From assembly GCA_030696085.1 (NCBI GenBank), contig JAUYNL010000104.1, forward strand, positions 1-64,000: 64,000 bases of DNA, written 5' to 3'. Position numbers and translations under genes: made by a program. Source of the DNA: Luteolibacter sp. Its GTDB lineage: Bacteria; Verrucomicrobiota; Verrucomicrobiia; Verrucomicrobiales; Akkermansiaceae. The notes under the pieces were generated by a model, which saw only the letters and a list, made by a program, of their open reading frames with translations, was not told where the DNA came from and made no database searches. Shown piece after piece: positions 16,882 through 25,879 of the stretch (within the stretch, counting starts at the first letter, position 1; each line of letters opens with the position of its first letter).

Positions 16882-18603
16882 TCAGGCTTTGAGAGCCTCC
16901 GGCTTGATGTTCTTGTGGAAATCTCCGCCCTGGATGGTGGCGGCCACGTAGCCGGCGCGGATGCAGAAATCGCCGAAGCGCTCGCCCGCGTCGCGCTCCC
17001 TGGCATAGCGGGCGATAATGGGTGCGAGCAGCGGTTTGATGTCCTCGGCCTTCACGCTTTCGCGATAGAGTTTGGAGAGCCGCTGGCCGGCGAAGCCGCC
17101 GCCGAGATAGACGTTGTATTTTCCGGGGGCGCGTCCGACGAAGGCGATTTCCGAAATGAAGGGGCGGGCGCAGCCGTTCGGGCAGCCGGTCATGCGGATG
17201 GTGATGGCATCGTGACGGAGGCCGTTTTCCTCGATGAGCTCCTCAAGCTCGGTGAGCAGGTCGGGCAGGTAGCGCTCGGCCTCGGCGAGGGCGAGGCCGC
17301 AAGTCGGCAGGGCGACGCAGGCCAGCGAGTTGAGGCGCAGCGCACTCTTGAGGTGGCTGTCCCTGATGCCGTATCGCTCTAACAACTTTTCGATTTCCGG
17401 GCGTTTCGCGGAGGAAATATTGGCGATGATGAGGTTCTGGTTGGCGGTGAGGCGGAAGTCGCCGTCATGCACCTTGGCGATCTCGCGCAGGCCCGAGAGA
17501 AGCGGATAGTCCGGGGTATCGCGCACGCGGCCGCCCTGGATGAAGAGTGTGAGGTGCGAGTTTCCATTGGCATCGTCCACCCAGCCGAAGCGGTCGCCGT
17601 TGTCCTCGAAAACGAAGGGACGCGCGGGAGCGAGTTGGTAGCCAAGGTATTGGTTGATTCTGGCGAGGATCCACTCCGGGCCGTGGTCATCGACGGTGTA
17701 CTTGAAGCGCGAGTGCTTGCGGTCCGTGCGGTCGCCGAAATCGCGCTGCACGAGCACGGTTTTTTCCGCGATGTCCACAACCTGTTGCGGCGTGCAGAAG
17801 CCGATGATATCGGCGATGCGGGGATAGGTTTTCTCGTTGCCATGAGAGGAGCCCATGCCGCCGCCGACGGCGACGTTGTAGCCGGCGAGTTTTCCGTCAT
17901 CGATGATGGCGATGAAGGAAAGGCAGTTGGCGTAGATGTCCACGTCGTTGGACGGCGGGACGGCGATGCTGATTTTGAATTTGCGTGGCAGGTAGGTCTT
18001 GCCGTAGATCGGCTCGACAATCTCCTCGCTGGACTCGATTTTTTCGTCATCGAGCCAGATTTCATGGTAGGCGCGGGTCCTGGGCGTGAGATGGTCTGAG
18101 ATTTCCTGGGCGAGTTTGAGCGTTTCCGCGTGTATTTCGGATAGATAGGGGTTCGGATTGCACATCACGTTGCGGTTCACATCGCCACAGGCGGCGATGG
18201 TGTCCATGGAGCAGCGGTTGATCTCCTTGATGGTGCGCTTGAGGTTGCTCTTGATGATGCCGTGGAACTGGAAGGCCTGGCGGGTGGTGAGCTTGATGGT
18301 GCCATTGGCGAAAGTGGTGGCGAGGCGGTCGGTTTCGAGCCATTGCGCGGGCGTGGCCACGCCACCGGGCACGCGGATGCGGATCATGAACGAGTAGGCT
18401 TTTTCCAGCTTGTGCTTGCGGCGTGCCGCACGCAGGTCGCGGTCGTCCTGCTGGTATGTGCCGTGGAACTTGAGCAACTGCTGGTCATCCTCGGACATCG
18501 AGCCGGTGGATTGATCGGCGAGGCCCTCCTCGATGGTGCCGCGGAGGTAGTTGCTGCGGATCTTGATAGATTCGTTGGCGGTGAGTTTCTTTTCTTCAGA
18601 CAT
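16882..18603 (-). CDS. cysI: Sulfite reductase hemoprotein subunit
   Basis: 573 residues, close to the 570 of the enterobacterial subunit. Six-electron reduction of sulfite to sulfide using siroheme and a 4Fe-4S cluster. The cluster cysteines are visible as CVALPTC and, about 40 residues later, TGCPNGC. Substrate-side segments include [21 protein letters not shown] and YLPRKFKIS. The start at 18603 gives [11 protein letters not shown]; the frame remains open upstream but only as the antisense-phase shadow of cysJ. Together with the flavoprotein cysJ directly upstream this is the NADPH-dependent form. A heptamer tandem repeat occupies the ribosome-binding region. Confidence 0.96.
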   Translation of the reverse strand: MSEEKKLTANESIKIRSNYLRGTIEEGLADQSTGSMSEDDQQLLKFHGTYQQDDRDLRAARRKHKLEKAYSFMIRIRVPGGVATPAQWLETDRLATTFANGTIKLTTRQAFQFHGIIKSNLKRTIKEINRCSMDTIAACGDVNRNVMCNPNPYLSEIHAETLKLAQEISDHLTPRTRAYHEIWLDDEKIESSEEIVEPIYGKTYLPRKFKISIAVPPSNDVDIYANCLSFIAIIDDGKLAGYNVAVGGGMGSSHGNEKTYPRIADIIGFCTPQQVVDIAEKTVLVQRDFGDRTDRKHSRFKYTVDDHGPEWILARINQYLGYQLAPARPFVFEDNGDRFGWVDDANGNSHLTLFIQGGRVRDTPDYPLLSGLREIAKVHDGDFRLTANQNLIIANISSAKRPEIEKLLERYGIRDSHLKSALRLNSLACVALPTCGLALAEAERYLPDLLTELEELIEENGLRHDAITIRMTGCPNGCARPFISEIAFVGRAPGKYNVYLGGGFAGQRLSKLYRESVKAEDIKPLLAPIIARYARERDAGERFGDFCIRAGYVAATIQGGDFHKNIKPEALKA

Positions 18604-18607
18604 GATG

Positions 18608-18632
18608 GGTAGGCGGTAGGCGGTAGGCGGTA
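18608..18632. repeat. Heptamer tandem repeat in the cysJ-cysI gap
   Basis: GGTAGGC repeated three times plus GGTA on the plus strand, that is GCCTACC units 5-29 bases upstream of the cysI start on the coding strand. Copy-number slippage here would change the spacing before the start codon. Confidence 0.85.
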
Positions 18633-18667
18633 TTTTCGTTTTCCGAATGCCACTTTCCGCATTGAGA

Positions 18668-20431
18668 TCAATAGACGTCGCGGTGGTAGCGTTTGGATTT
18701 CTTGAGGTCTTCGACGTAGTCATTGGCGGACTCCGTGGATTTTCCGCCTTGTATTTGGACGATGGAAACAAGGGCTTCGTGAACGTCGGCGGCCATGCGG
18801 GTAGCATCTCCGCAGACGAAGAAATGAGCGCCTTCCTCGAGCCAGGCATAGAGTTCCGCCGCTCTGGCGGCCATGCGGTGCTGGACGTAGAATTTTTCCG
18901 GCTGATCGCGGGAGAAGGCGGCATCGAGGCGGGTGAGTGCGCCACTCTTGAGGGCATCCTGCCATTCGAGTTGATAGAGGAAGTCGTAGAGGTAGTGCTG
19001 GTCACCCGTGAAGAGCCAGTTTCTGCCAGTGGCGCCGAGGGCGGCGCGGTGTTCGATGAAGGCACGGAAGGGAGCGATACCAGTGCCGGGACCGATCATG
19101 ATGACGGGCAGGGAGGCATCTTCCGGAAGGCGGAAGTTTTTATTGGGCTGCACGAAGACTGGCACCGTGTCTCCGGGTTTCACCAGATCTGCGAGATAAG
19201 TCGAACAAACCCCCTTGCGGGCGCGGCCGTGGGACAGGTAGCGCAGCGCCGCCACGGTGAGATGGACTTCATCCGGATGGGCAAGCGGGCTGGAAGCGAT
19301 CGAATACAGGCGCGGCGGAAGTTTCCGGAAGAGGCCCGCCAGGTCATCCGCGCCAAGGCCGGATGGGGCGAACTCGAGGAGCGCGTCACTGATCTGCCTG
19401 CCGGCCAGGAAATCCTTGATCGGCTCCTTCGCTTCCTCGCCGAGCAAGGATTTCAGTCGGGCGGAACCGGTGGATTCTGCGAGTTTGGCGAGCACATTGC
19501 GGGACAGCGCGGTGATGTCGAAATCCTCGCGCAGGGCATCTGCGAGGCGCTTGCGGCCGCTGATTTTGGTATCGATCTCCTCATTGCCGCTGAGCTTGGC
19601 GGCATCCAGAATGGCCTGGACGGTGTCCGGCGCATTGATCGGAATCACGGCGAGGGCATCGCCGGGATCATAGGAAAAGGCGGAGCCGGCCAGGGAGAAT
19701 TCGAGGTGCAGCGTTTCCTTGGACGAGCGTTCGCCATTCAGAATCACGGCATCGAGCAACTCGGCTGGAAACGGGTTTTTCTTTCCATATCCGATGGCAG
19801 GCGCAGCCGGGGCGGCGACTTCCGTGGCCACCGAGGAGAGCGCGGAATCTGGAGCCAGGGCGACGAGCGAGTGACCGAGCCAGCCAGTGAAGGCATCCTC
19901 GAAATCGACATCGCAGTCCTGGCGGTCATGCAGCCGGCTGGCCCCCAGCGCTTCAAGGCGGGCATCAATGTCCTTGCCGGTTTGGCAGAATTTCTCGTAG
20001 GAGGTATCGCCCAGTGCGCACACCGAGAAGCGGACGCCCTTGAGGGAAAGCGCCGATTTCATGAATTCCTTGTAAAACGCGGTGGCGGTTTCCGGTGGTT
20101 CGCCATCACCCCAGGTGGAAACGATCACCAGCAGGTTGGAAAAGTTGGCAAGCTCCGCGGGCGACAGGTCGCTCATGTTCTTCATTACCGCCTGAAAGCC
20201 GCATTTCCTGGCTTCCTTGACCGCGCGGTCTGCGAGGACTTCGGCGTTTCCAGACTCGGTGCCGTAGAGCACGGTGAGCTTTCCTGCGACTACCGGTGTG
20301 GTGCGAACGGCGGGTCCGGCAGCAGCCAGAAATCCGCTGAGCCACCCGCGCTGGACAGGATCGAAGCCAGAAAGTAGGGAATTCAGCGTTTGGCGTTGAT
20401 CGATGGTGAACGGAGAGAGCTCTGGAAGCAT
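18668..20431 (-). CDS. cysJ: Sulfite reductase [NADPH] flavoprotein subunit
   Basis: 587 residues. Transfers electrons from NADPH through FAD and FMN to CysI. Domain order: a short N-terminal extension, a flavodoxin-like FMN domain (about 52-190; [36 protein letters not shown]), then the FAD/connecting domain (about 215-430; PRLYSIASS flavin motif) and the NADPH domain ([33 protein letters not shown]-terminal YHRDVY). First gene of the cysJIH operon; 64 bases separate it from cysI. A weak promoter-like TTGCAC-17-ACAATC lies upstream on the minus strand. Confidence 0.96.
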   Translation of the reverse strand: MLPELSPFTIDQRQTLNSLLSGFDPVQRGWLSGFLAAAGPAVRTTPVVAGKLTVLYGTESGNAEVLADRAVKEARKCGFQAVMKNMSDLSPAELANFSNLLVIVSTWGDGEPPETATAFYKEFMKSALSLKGVRFSVCALGDTSYEKFCQTGKDIDARLEALGASRLHDRQDCDVDFEDAFTGWLGHSLVALAPDSALSSVATEVAAPAAPAIGYGKKNPFPAELLDAVILNGERSSKETLHLEFSLAGSAFSYDPGDALAVIPINAPDTVQAILDAAKLSGNEEIDTKISGRKRLADALREDFDITALSRNVLAKLAESTGSARLKSLLGEEAKEPIKDFLAGRQISDALLEFAPSGLGADDLAGLFRKLPPRLYSIASSPLAHPDEVHLTVAALRYLSHGRARKGVCSTYLADLVKPGDTVPVFVQPNKNFRLPEDASLPVIMIGPGTGIAPFRAFIEHRAALGATGRNWLFTGDQHYLYDFLYQLEWQDALKSGALTRLDAAFSRDQPEKFYVQHRMAARAAELYAWLEEGAHFFVCGDATRMAADVHEALVSIVQIQGGKSTESANDYVEDLKKSKRYHRDVY

Positions 20432-20677
20432 AATCCTTAGTTTCTAGCCTTTGATTGTGAGGTTTCGCAAAAAATGTGCAATTAAATTCCCGGCTAGGCA
20501 ACCATTTTATCTGCTCGATATCGGGAATTTCGCCCAAAGCGGGGGCTGGCCATTCAGCCGTTTGCGCGGCCTATCCTTGTTGGCGGGACGAATCGCAATC
20601 TGGATGTGCGCGGCATTCCCGCCGCTGGCTTGCATGGATGATCCGGTTGCCGTCGTTGGCAAGCAGCGGACAGGTCT

Positions 20678-23353
20678 TCACTTCGGGAAGGGCTCGGCGC
20701 GGAAACGTTGCTGCTGGCGCCGCAGCATGGAATCCGCAGGGGCGAAATTGACGGCCTTGACGGACCATTCGAGGGCCTTGGCGCGATTTCCACGGGCGAA
20801 TTGAATCTCGCCCATGGTATCGAGATAGGCGGCCTGCTCGGGATTGGCGGCGATCGCCTTGCGGAGGTGCTTTTCGGCCGCATCGAGCTGGCGCAGCGCG
20901 CGGGCGGCAAACCAAGCCGCGGTGTTGAGGGTATTGTCGGAATCCGGATATCGGCTGATGATTTTGGAGATGCGGTCCCACGATTCCTTGAACCATGTGT
21001 CGTGCTCCTGCTGGAGCCCGGCCTTGCGCAAGGCTGGAAAAAAGACATCGGCCAGCGAACCGTCGCTGATGAAGGTGCGGTGGCACTTGGCGAGGGTGGC
21101 GATCGCACCGGAACGGTCGGATTTGAGACGGCTCAGTGCGCGGGCCATGTCGGCCTGCATGCGCTGGCGCATGAAGGGCAATTGATTTCCCGCAGGATAC
21201 GTCGAGAGCGAGTAGCACGCGGCGACCACCTCTGAAATCGCGGCGTTTTCCAGCCATTTTTCCTGCCCCTGAAGCGCCTCGGCATGCAGCTTCATGGCCA
21301 GAACGAACTCATCCGAATCCGGGTCCGCTTGGATCGCGGCTCTTGCATACCATTCGGCGGCGCGCGGGTAATCGCGGCCATAGGCATGGCCGTTGCCGAT
21401 TTTGATGGCGACGGTGGCGTTGCCCAGGTTCAGGCGATCAGCCCAGCGCTCATGGGTGGCGGCCTGCTCCTTGTCGCCCGCCTCGCGAAGGGCGGCGGCG
21501 GCGTAGGCATGTTGGTCGGCTTCGGGTTGCTGTTGGGCTTCGGTGATGGCGGAAATTTGTTTGAGAATCACCTTGGCCGCATCATCCCAGCGCTCCACTG
21601 CGGAAAAATGGATGATTTGTTTTCCCCAGAAAATCTCCTCGCGTCCCTCGGGTGACATTTGCTCCCATGCCTTCAGGCAGGTGGCGACGTCGCCAGTCTC
21701 ATCGGCGAGGTCGGCGATGCGCGCCGCCATGATCGTGCGTTCGGAGGGAGCGGCGGCTTCGGCGGATTTCCACAACAGGCCCAGCCACCTGGTGCGCAGC
21801 CCCCTGGGATCCGGACCGATCCCAAAGAGCGCGAGCATCGCGTCGAAACGCTCGACACGGTCCGAATCCGGCTTGATCTCCTTGAGCCAGTCCCACCAAT
21901 CCCCCGTGCGGTCGTCATCGCCGCATGCCGCGACGACGAGATCCTCCCAGCGTCCCTGATCCTCGCCCGCCCAGGAGACGCCGATGTTTCGAGCCAATCG
22001 CGGGGCATAACGCACATGATCGGTAGTTTCCGGGATGATGGCGAAAAGCTTGCCTAGAAAGTCCACGAAGGCATTGAGATCCTTCTCCGCCATGGCAGCC
22101 AGCGGCCCGGAGAAAACCGCGGAAGCCTGCTCGTGCAGGCCCCTGCGTTCGAGGAATCTGGCCAGATTCAGGATTTCCGCTTCATCGCTGGATGCCTCGT
22201 GCTGGTTCTCGATGTCGTCATCCAGCAGCGTGGCGATGCGTTTTTCCACCCAGGGCTTGTAGTCCGGTTTTTTGGGGTCGAGCCCGAGCGCCTGGAGCGC
22301 CTCGGGAATCCGTTCCAGAGCCTCAAAATAGAGGAATGCATCGAGCGGCTGGGATTTCACGAGCGCGGTTTCCGCGGCATCCGCCTCGCCCAGTAGGAAC
22401 AGGGCGCTCATCGCAGAGTCACGCTCGGCGGAATTTCGCGAGGTGAGCGCCCGCATCAGGGGCTCCAGATCCGCCGGGCGGCCTTTTTGTGCCAGCCAGC
22501 GTTTCGCGGCGATTGAGGCATAGTGGGCGGCCAAGGGGAAATCCTTTGGCTGCTGTTGGATTTCGCGCAACCAAGGCAGTGGGTCTCCCACCAGCGCGGC
22601 CATGGCTGCGGCGATTCTCGGCTCCCCGGCGGCGATTGCGGCCTCGCGGGCGGCGGCGGGATTTCCGGCAGCCCGGTGGAGTGCCAGGCGCCAAGCCGCC
22701 GCCTTGCGGCCCTTGTGGGTGTTCGCGAGTTCCAACTCCGCTTCCAGCGTGCCATGGCTGCGGTGGAATTCCGCGAGTGCCAGCAATCCCGCCGCATCGG
22801 CCGGAGCCATTTCCAGAAACTCGCGGGCTCCTGCGGCATCGTTCTGAAGCAAGCGCTGGCGGGCCGCTCTCACGGCCACCACATTCATACTTGGGCGGAG
22901 TTTTTCACGAAATTCGGCGTCGGTCTCCGCAGCATACAGCTTGAGGATTTGCCTCCACGCGCGTTTTCCGCGCATTTTTCCCAGCAGGGCGGCCTTTTCG
23001 CCGGGTGTGGCGCTGCCGTAGCGCTCGACCAGCGAAATCACGGACGGATCGGTGTCCGGCGTGATGTGAAGCTGGATCTTGCGGAGCAAATCCTGGGCCC
23101 GGACCGCCTGTTCCGGGTCGGAGGAGGCCGCCGCTTCCTTCAAGGCGGGAAGCGCCTTCTCGCCCAGCTCCCACAGCTCGCGGGTGGCTTTTTCCCGGTT
23201 GCGGAAATTTTCATCGGCCAGTCCGCGCACCAGCGCGTCTATCTCCGGCACCGCTTGCGCGAGCACGGGAGCCACCGTTAGTTCCGGAGCCGCCGCCTCG
23301 GAGCGGTGGCACGCGACACAAGCCGCGAGGATCGGCAACAGGTGGAGTTTCAT
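20678..23353 (-). CDS. Large TPR/HEAT-like helical repeat lipoprotein
   Basis: 891 residues. The N-terminus is a signal with a lipobox-like LAAC (MKLHLLPILAACVAC), so it is probably exported and possibly lipidated; the CVACHRSE stretch also resembles a CxxCH heme motif, which I regard as coincidental because no cytochrome context follows. Residues ~35-110 look like HEAT-type helices (LVRGLADENFRNREKATREL), and the C-terminal third is clearly TPR (AAEWYARAAIQADPDS; LDAAEKHLRKAIAANPEQ; GNRAKALEWSVKAVNFAP). Function unknown; this architecture is common in Planctomycetota-Verrucomicrobiota exported proteins. It is transcribed after the Fe-S carrier gene with 34 bases between. Confidence 0.75.
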   Translation of the reverse strand: MKLHLLPILAACVACHRSEAAAPELTVAPVLAQAVPEIDALVRGLADENFRNREKATRELWELGEKALPALKEAAASSDPEQAVRAQDLLRKIQLHITPDTDPSVISLVERYGSATPGEKAALLGKMRGKRAWRQILKLYAAETDAEFREKLRPSMNVVAVRAARQRLLQNDAAGAREFLEMAPADAAGLLALAEFHRSHGTLEAELELANTHKGRKAAAWRLALHRAAGNPAAAREAAIAAGEPRIAAAMAALVGDPLPWLREIQQQPKDFPLAAHYASIAAKRWLAQKGRPADLEPLMRALTSRNSAERDSAMSALFLLGEADAAETALVKSQPLDAFLYFEALERIPEALQALGLDPKKPDYKPWVEKRIATLLDDDIENQHEASSDEAEILNLARFLERRGLHEQASAVFSGPLAAMAEKDLNAFVDFLGKLFAIIPETTDHVRYAPRLARNIGVSWAGEDQGRWEDLVVAACGDDDRTGDWWDWLKEIKPDSDRVERFDAMLALFGIGPDPRGLRTRWLGLLWKSAEAAAPSERTIMAARIADLADETGDVATCLKAWEQMSPEGREEIFWGKQIIHFSAVERWDDAAKVILKQISAITEAQQQPEADQHAYAAAALREAGDKEQAATHERWADRLNLGNATVAIKIGNGHAYGRDYPRAAEWYARAAIQADPDSDEFVLAMKLHAEALQGQEKWLENAAISEVVAACYSLSTYPAGNQLPFMRQRMQADMARALSRLKSDRSGAIATLAKCHRTFISDGSLADVFFPALRKAGLQQEHDTWFKESWDRISKIISRYPDSDNTLNTAAWFAARALRQLDAAEKHLRKAIAANPEQAAYLDTMGEIQFARGNRAKALEWSVKAVNFAPADSMLRRQQQRFRAEPFPK

Positions 23354-23387
23354 GCTTTTTGAAAACGTCGGGACTTTCACCGATTAT

Positions 23388-23753
23388 TCAAGCCGCGAAA
23401 CTCTCGCCGCATGAGCAAGTGACGACCGCGTTCGGATTGCTCACCTTGAAACCGCCTTGCTGCAAGTCATCTGAAAAATCCAGCTCGCTGCCGCTCACAA
23501 ACAGGGCGCTCTTGGGATCTATCACCACATTCACCCCGTTGCTGGGCACCAGGATGTCGCGTTCACGAGGGCCATCCACCAGATCCATCTTGTATTGCAG
23601 GCCGGAGCATCCGCCGCCCACCACCGCGATGCGCAGCGCCCCGTCCGGGCGGCCCTGGCGGTCCAGCAAGCTCCGCAAGTGCGAGGATGCGCCATCCAGC
23701 ACGCGCACCAGCTTTTCGTTGCCGATCTTGTAGTTCACCCTTGCAGCCGACAT
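23388..23753 (-). CDS. A-type iron-sulfur carrier protein (IscA/ErpA/HesB family)
   Basis: 121 residues. Carries and delivers Fe-S clusters to apoproteins. The three conserved cysteines are present: GGGCSGLQY near residue 50 and TCSCGESF at the C-terminus. The preceding LRIAVVGG and VVIDPKSALFVSGSELDF segments match the family fold. Start at MSAARV is preferred over an upstream ATG that adds five residues. IscA, ErpA and SufA cannot be separated by eye, and no isc or suf genes are adjacent. A supply role for the Fe-S cluster of CysI is possible but not shown. Confidence 0.93.
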   Translation of the reverse strand: MSAARVNYKIGNEKLVRVLDGASSHLRSLLDRQGRPDGALRIAVVGGGCSGLQYKMDLVDGPRERDILVPSNGVNVVIDPKSALFVSGSELDFSDDLQQGGFKVSNPNAVVTCSCGESFAA

Positions 23754-23877
23754 GCGCGGAACCTGCATCCACCCCGGCCTTCCGTCAATCCCCGCTCTGC
23801 CGGAGTGTCCCGCACTGCGCCGCCGGCAGTGGTTTTCCGGATTGTGCGGGTGCGGTCTCTCACGTATTCCTCAGGGC

Positions 23878-24243
23878 ATGGATTTTGAAACGCTGTGCAA
23901 CTGGGCCGAGGAGGAACTCAAGTCATTGATCAAGGTGCTGCCGGAGGACGTGCGCGCCGCCGCAGCCCAAGTGCCGGTTTCCATGGAGAAAAAACCCGGG
24001 CAGGATGCGTTCGACGGTGAACTGGATGGCGGCGAGCTCGGGCTCTTCGAAGGCCCGCCCGCGATGGAGGAGGCCGATGCCTCGGACCTGCCGCGCATCC
24101 GGCTTTTCCTGCTCAACCTCTGGGAATGGACCGACCGTGACGAGCAGGACTTCCGCGACGAGGTGGGAACCACTTTCCTCCACGAGCTCGGCCATTACCT
24201 CGGCTGGGACGAGGATGAAGTGAGCGAACGCGGCCTGGAATGA
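23878..24243 (+). CDS. Small zinc metallopeptidase family protein (zincin, PF06262 type)
   Basis: 121 residues. The zinc-binding helix HELGHYLGWDEDE lies near the C-terminus, matching the HExxHxxGxxxxD/E signature of the small zincin family PF06262. The N-terminal helix (FETLCNWAEEELKSLI) and the LPRIRLFLLNLWEW strand also fit. Substrate unknown. It is divergent from the Fe-S carrier gene and its stop lies 13 bases from the end of the next, convergent gene. Confidence 0.85.
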   Translation: MDFETLCNWAEEELKSLIKVLPEDVRAAAAQVPVSMEKKPGQDAFDGELDGGELGLFEGPPAMEEADASDLPRIRLFLLNLWEWTDRDEQDFRDEVGTTFLHELGHYLGWDEDEVSERGLE

Positions 24244-24256
24244 TCCTGTTGCCAGC

Positions 24257-24607
24257 TCAGATCTTCATCTCGTTGAGCAGCTTCGTGGCTTCATCGAATT
24301 GATGAACGAAGCCGCGGAGGGCGATGTAGGTGAGCCAGCAGAAACCCGCGATGAGCACCGTGATCGCCAGTTTCAGGGCCACATGCATTTTCGGGTGCAG
24401 CCAGACGGATGGCAGCGCGAAGGGCGGGACGGTGAGGAACATCAGGACGATGAACGATGTTTTGAAATACCATGGCAGCGGCGGCTCGCGCTCCATCGGC
24501 AGGGCCGGCGGCGTGCGCTGCGCCGATCCGTCGAGAAATTCCATGCAGTGCTTGCACTTGATCGCCTCGTCCTGGATTTCCTCAGCGCAATAAGGGCATT
24601 TCTTCAT
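24257..24607 (-). CDS. Zinc-ribbon plus two-helix membrane protein
   Basis: 116 residues. The N-terminus carries a zinc ribbon ([21 protein letters not shown]), the pattern often placed at the cytosolic face of small membrane proteins. Two hydrophobic helices follow ([38 protein letters not shown]), then a short polar tail ([15 protein letters not shown]). No function is known. The ATG at 24607 is chosen because the cysteines start directly after it. The yecH-like gene is 49 bases upstream on the same strand. Confidence 0.8.
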   Translation of the reverse strand: MKKCPYCAEEIQDEAIKCKHCMEFLDGSAQRTPPALPMEREPPLPWYFKTSFIVLMFLTVPPFALPSVWLHPKMHVALKLAITVLIAGFCWLTYIALRGFVHQFDEATKLLNEMKI

Positions 24608-24656
24608 CAGTACGGATGCTTCATTGGAAGCCGGGGAAACCAATCCTTTAAAAAAA

Positions 24657-24905
24657 TCAGTGCTTACAAGGCGGCGCTCCGCCCGGATAGACCACGCCGC
24701 TGGCGATGCGCACCTTTTCCTTCGTTTCCAGAAAGTGGAGCAGGCCGTCGAGATCCATTCCCATGGACGAGCAGGTGTGGAATGTGGTTGAGCGGCCATA
24801 GCGCTCGCTGACAATCTGCATCAACTGACTCAGGCGGATGCCATCCGGATAGGTGGCAACAAGGTCGATGATGTCGTGGCCGTGGATGGCGGTGGGAGAA
24901 GTCAT
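24657..24905 (-). CDS. YecH-like putative metal-binding protein (DUF2492)
   Basis: 82 residues. Matches the DUF2492 / YecH layout: [10 protein letters not shown] at the N-terminus, [27 protein letters not shown] in the middle, and a C-terminal CKH. His and Cys positions suggest a metal site, but the family role is unknown. The ATG at 24905 places the conserved IHGH near the start. It is co-oriented with the zinc-ribbon membrane protein gene. Confidence 0.82.
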   Translation of the reverse strand: MTSPTAIHGHDIIDLVATYPDGIRLSQLMQIVSERYGRSTTFHTCSSMGMDLDGLLHFLETKEKVRIASGVVYPGGAPPCKH

Positions 24906-25132
24906 GGATGAAGGATGGGGGATGCGCGGAGGAGCGGCATTCTTGAAGGATTGCCCGTAAAAGCAAGCCCTTGTCTTGGTGAGTGCCGTTTCCGGATTTT
25001 GTGGAATGCCGCGAAAGCGTGTGCGGAATCGCGGGGAGGGGCCATGGAAGGATTTCGCCAAATGGCTGCCTCATCCGCCCCGGATCGTTCTCCACTAGAC
25101 AAATCCGCTCCCGGTGAACACAAGCGGGCGAC

Positions 25133-25426
25133 ATGAAAAAGACATTTCCGCTCAACCTGCCGGGCCACCAGCCGCCCAGGGTGGTCGCATCGATCAAGAA
25201 TGACGTGCGGAAATACCTCAAGCGAGAGCGCCGCAAACCCCTCACGGAAGGCGTCGATTTCTGGGACTTCAACTGCAAGGTCGGCCAGGGCGAGACCGAA
25301 CCGGAGGTGAAACATGTCGAGGAAATCATCGCCGCCATCGATCAGGCTGCGGCCAGCCAATGCACCTCGGTCTATATCGAGATCCTCGCCACCCCCGGCC
25401 ACCGCACGAGCAAGGGAGAGACTTGA
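25133..25426 (+). CDS. DUF6172 family protein
   Basis: 97 residues. The sequence starts MKKTFPLNLPGHQPPRVV and has IKNDVRKYLKRERRKPL and GVDFWDFNCKVG, the conserved parts of DUF6172 as I know it. It is soluble and basic at the N-terminal half. Function unknown. The 13-base motif TCCACTAGACAAA lies 30 bases upstream and may be part of its promoter. Tail GHRTSKGET is variable in this type of protein. Confidence 0.8.
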   Translation: MKKTFPLNLPGHQPPRVVASIKNDVRKYLKRERRKPLTEGVDFWDFNCKVGQGETEPEVKHVEEIIAAIDQAAASQCTSVYIEILATPGHRTSKGET

Positions 25427-25602
25427 CTGGATCAGGCGTCAATCTCCCTACCGAAGGGAATTCCGCCATGGAACATCAGCGGCACGAATCCCACACATCC
25501 ACCGCCGTCACATTTCAGAATCTGGAAAATCCACTTGCAACGCGGTCGAAAATCACGGTTGCTTTCGCCGACCCGGAATCAACCGGGAGACGCCAGCGAT
25601 GT

Positions 25603-25679
25603 CGGGGCGTAGCGCAGTCTGGTAGCGCGCCTCGTTCGGGACGAGGAGGCCGTGGGTTCGAATCCCGCCGCCCCGACCA
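25603..25679 (+). tRNA. tRNA-Pro (CGG)
   Basis: 77 bases with encoded CCA. The acceptor stem CGGGGCG pairs with CGCCCCG; the anticodon stem CCTCG/CGAGG encloses the loop TTCGGGA, giving anticodon CGG; the T arm contains GTTCGAATC. The antisense strand gives a familiar false protein ([12 protein letters not shown]), which is ignored. Confidence 0.97.
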
Positions 25680-25749
25680 TTGTTAAGGGCGCTTTCACAA
25701 GTGCTTCATTTTCAAAGTATTTAGGCGATCGGGCTAGGCCCGCGACAGA

Positions 25750-25773
25750 AATTCCACACAGAATTCCACACAA
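25750..25773. repeat. Tandem 12-mer behind tRNA-Pro
   Basis: AATTCCACACAG followed directly by AATTCCACACAA. It lies 70 bases past the tRNA, in a gap of 200 bases with no gene before the protease stop. It could be a remnant of an integration site. Confidence 0.6.
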
Positions 25774-25879
25774 CTTGACACGGCATACGCGGCCGATGAC
25801 CCGGAAACGCGAACGCCGCAGCAGTGTCGTGGAGATCGGAACCTAACCGGCCGCGCAGCTACCCGAATGAGGTAACTGC

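Noticed and set aside
18647-20377. Plus-strand open frame of about 576 codons opposite cysJ
   Set aside because: cysJ has all flavoprotein motifs; the antisense frame has none.
23300-23353. CVACHRSE in the TPR lipoprotein as a c-type heme site
   Set aside because: It lies within the signal/lipobox region and no cytochrome fold or distal ligand pattern follows.
25579-25773. Minus-strand frame reading [12 protein letters not shown] across tRNA-Pro
   Set aside because: This is the well-known false protein produced by antisense translation of a tRNA gene.
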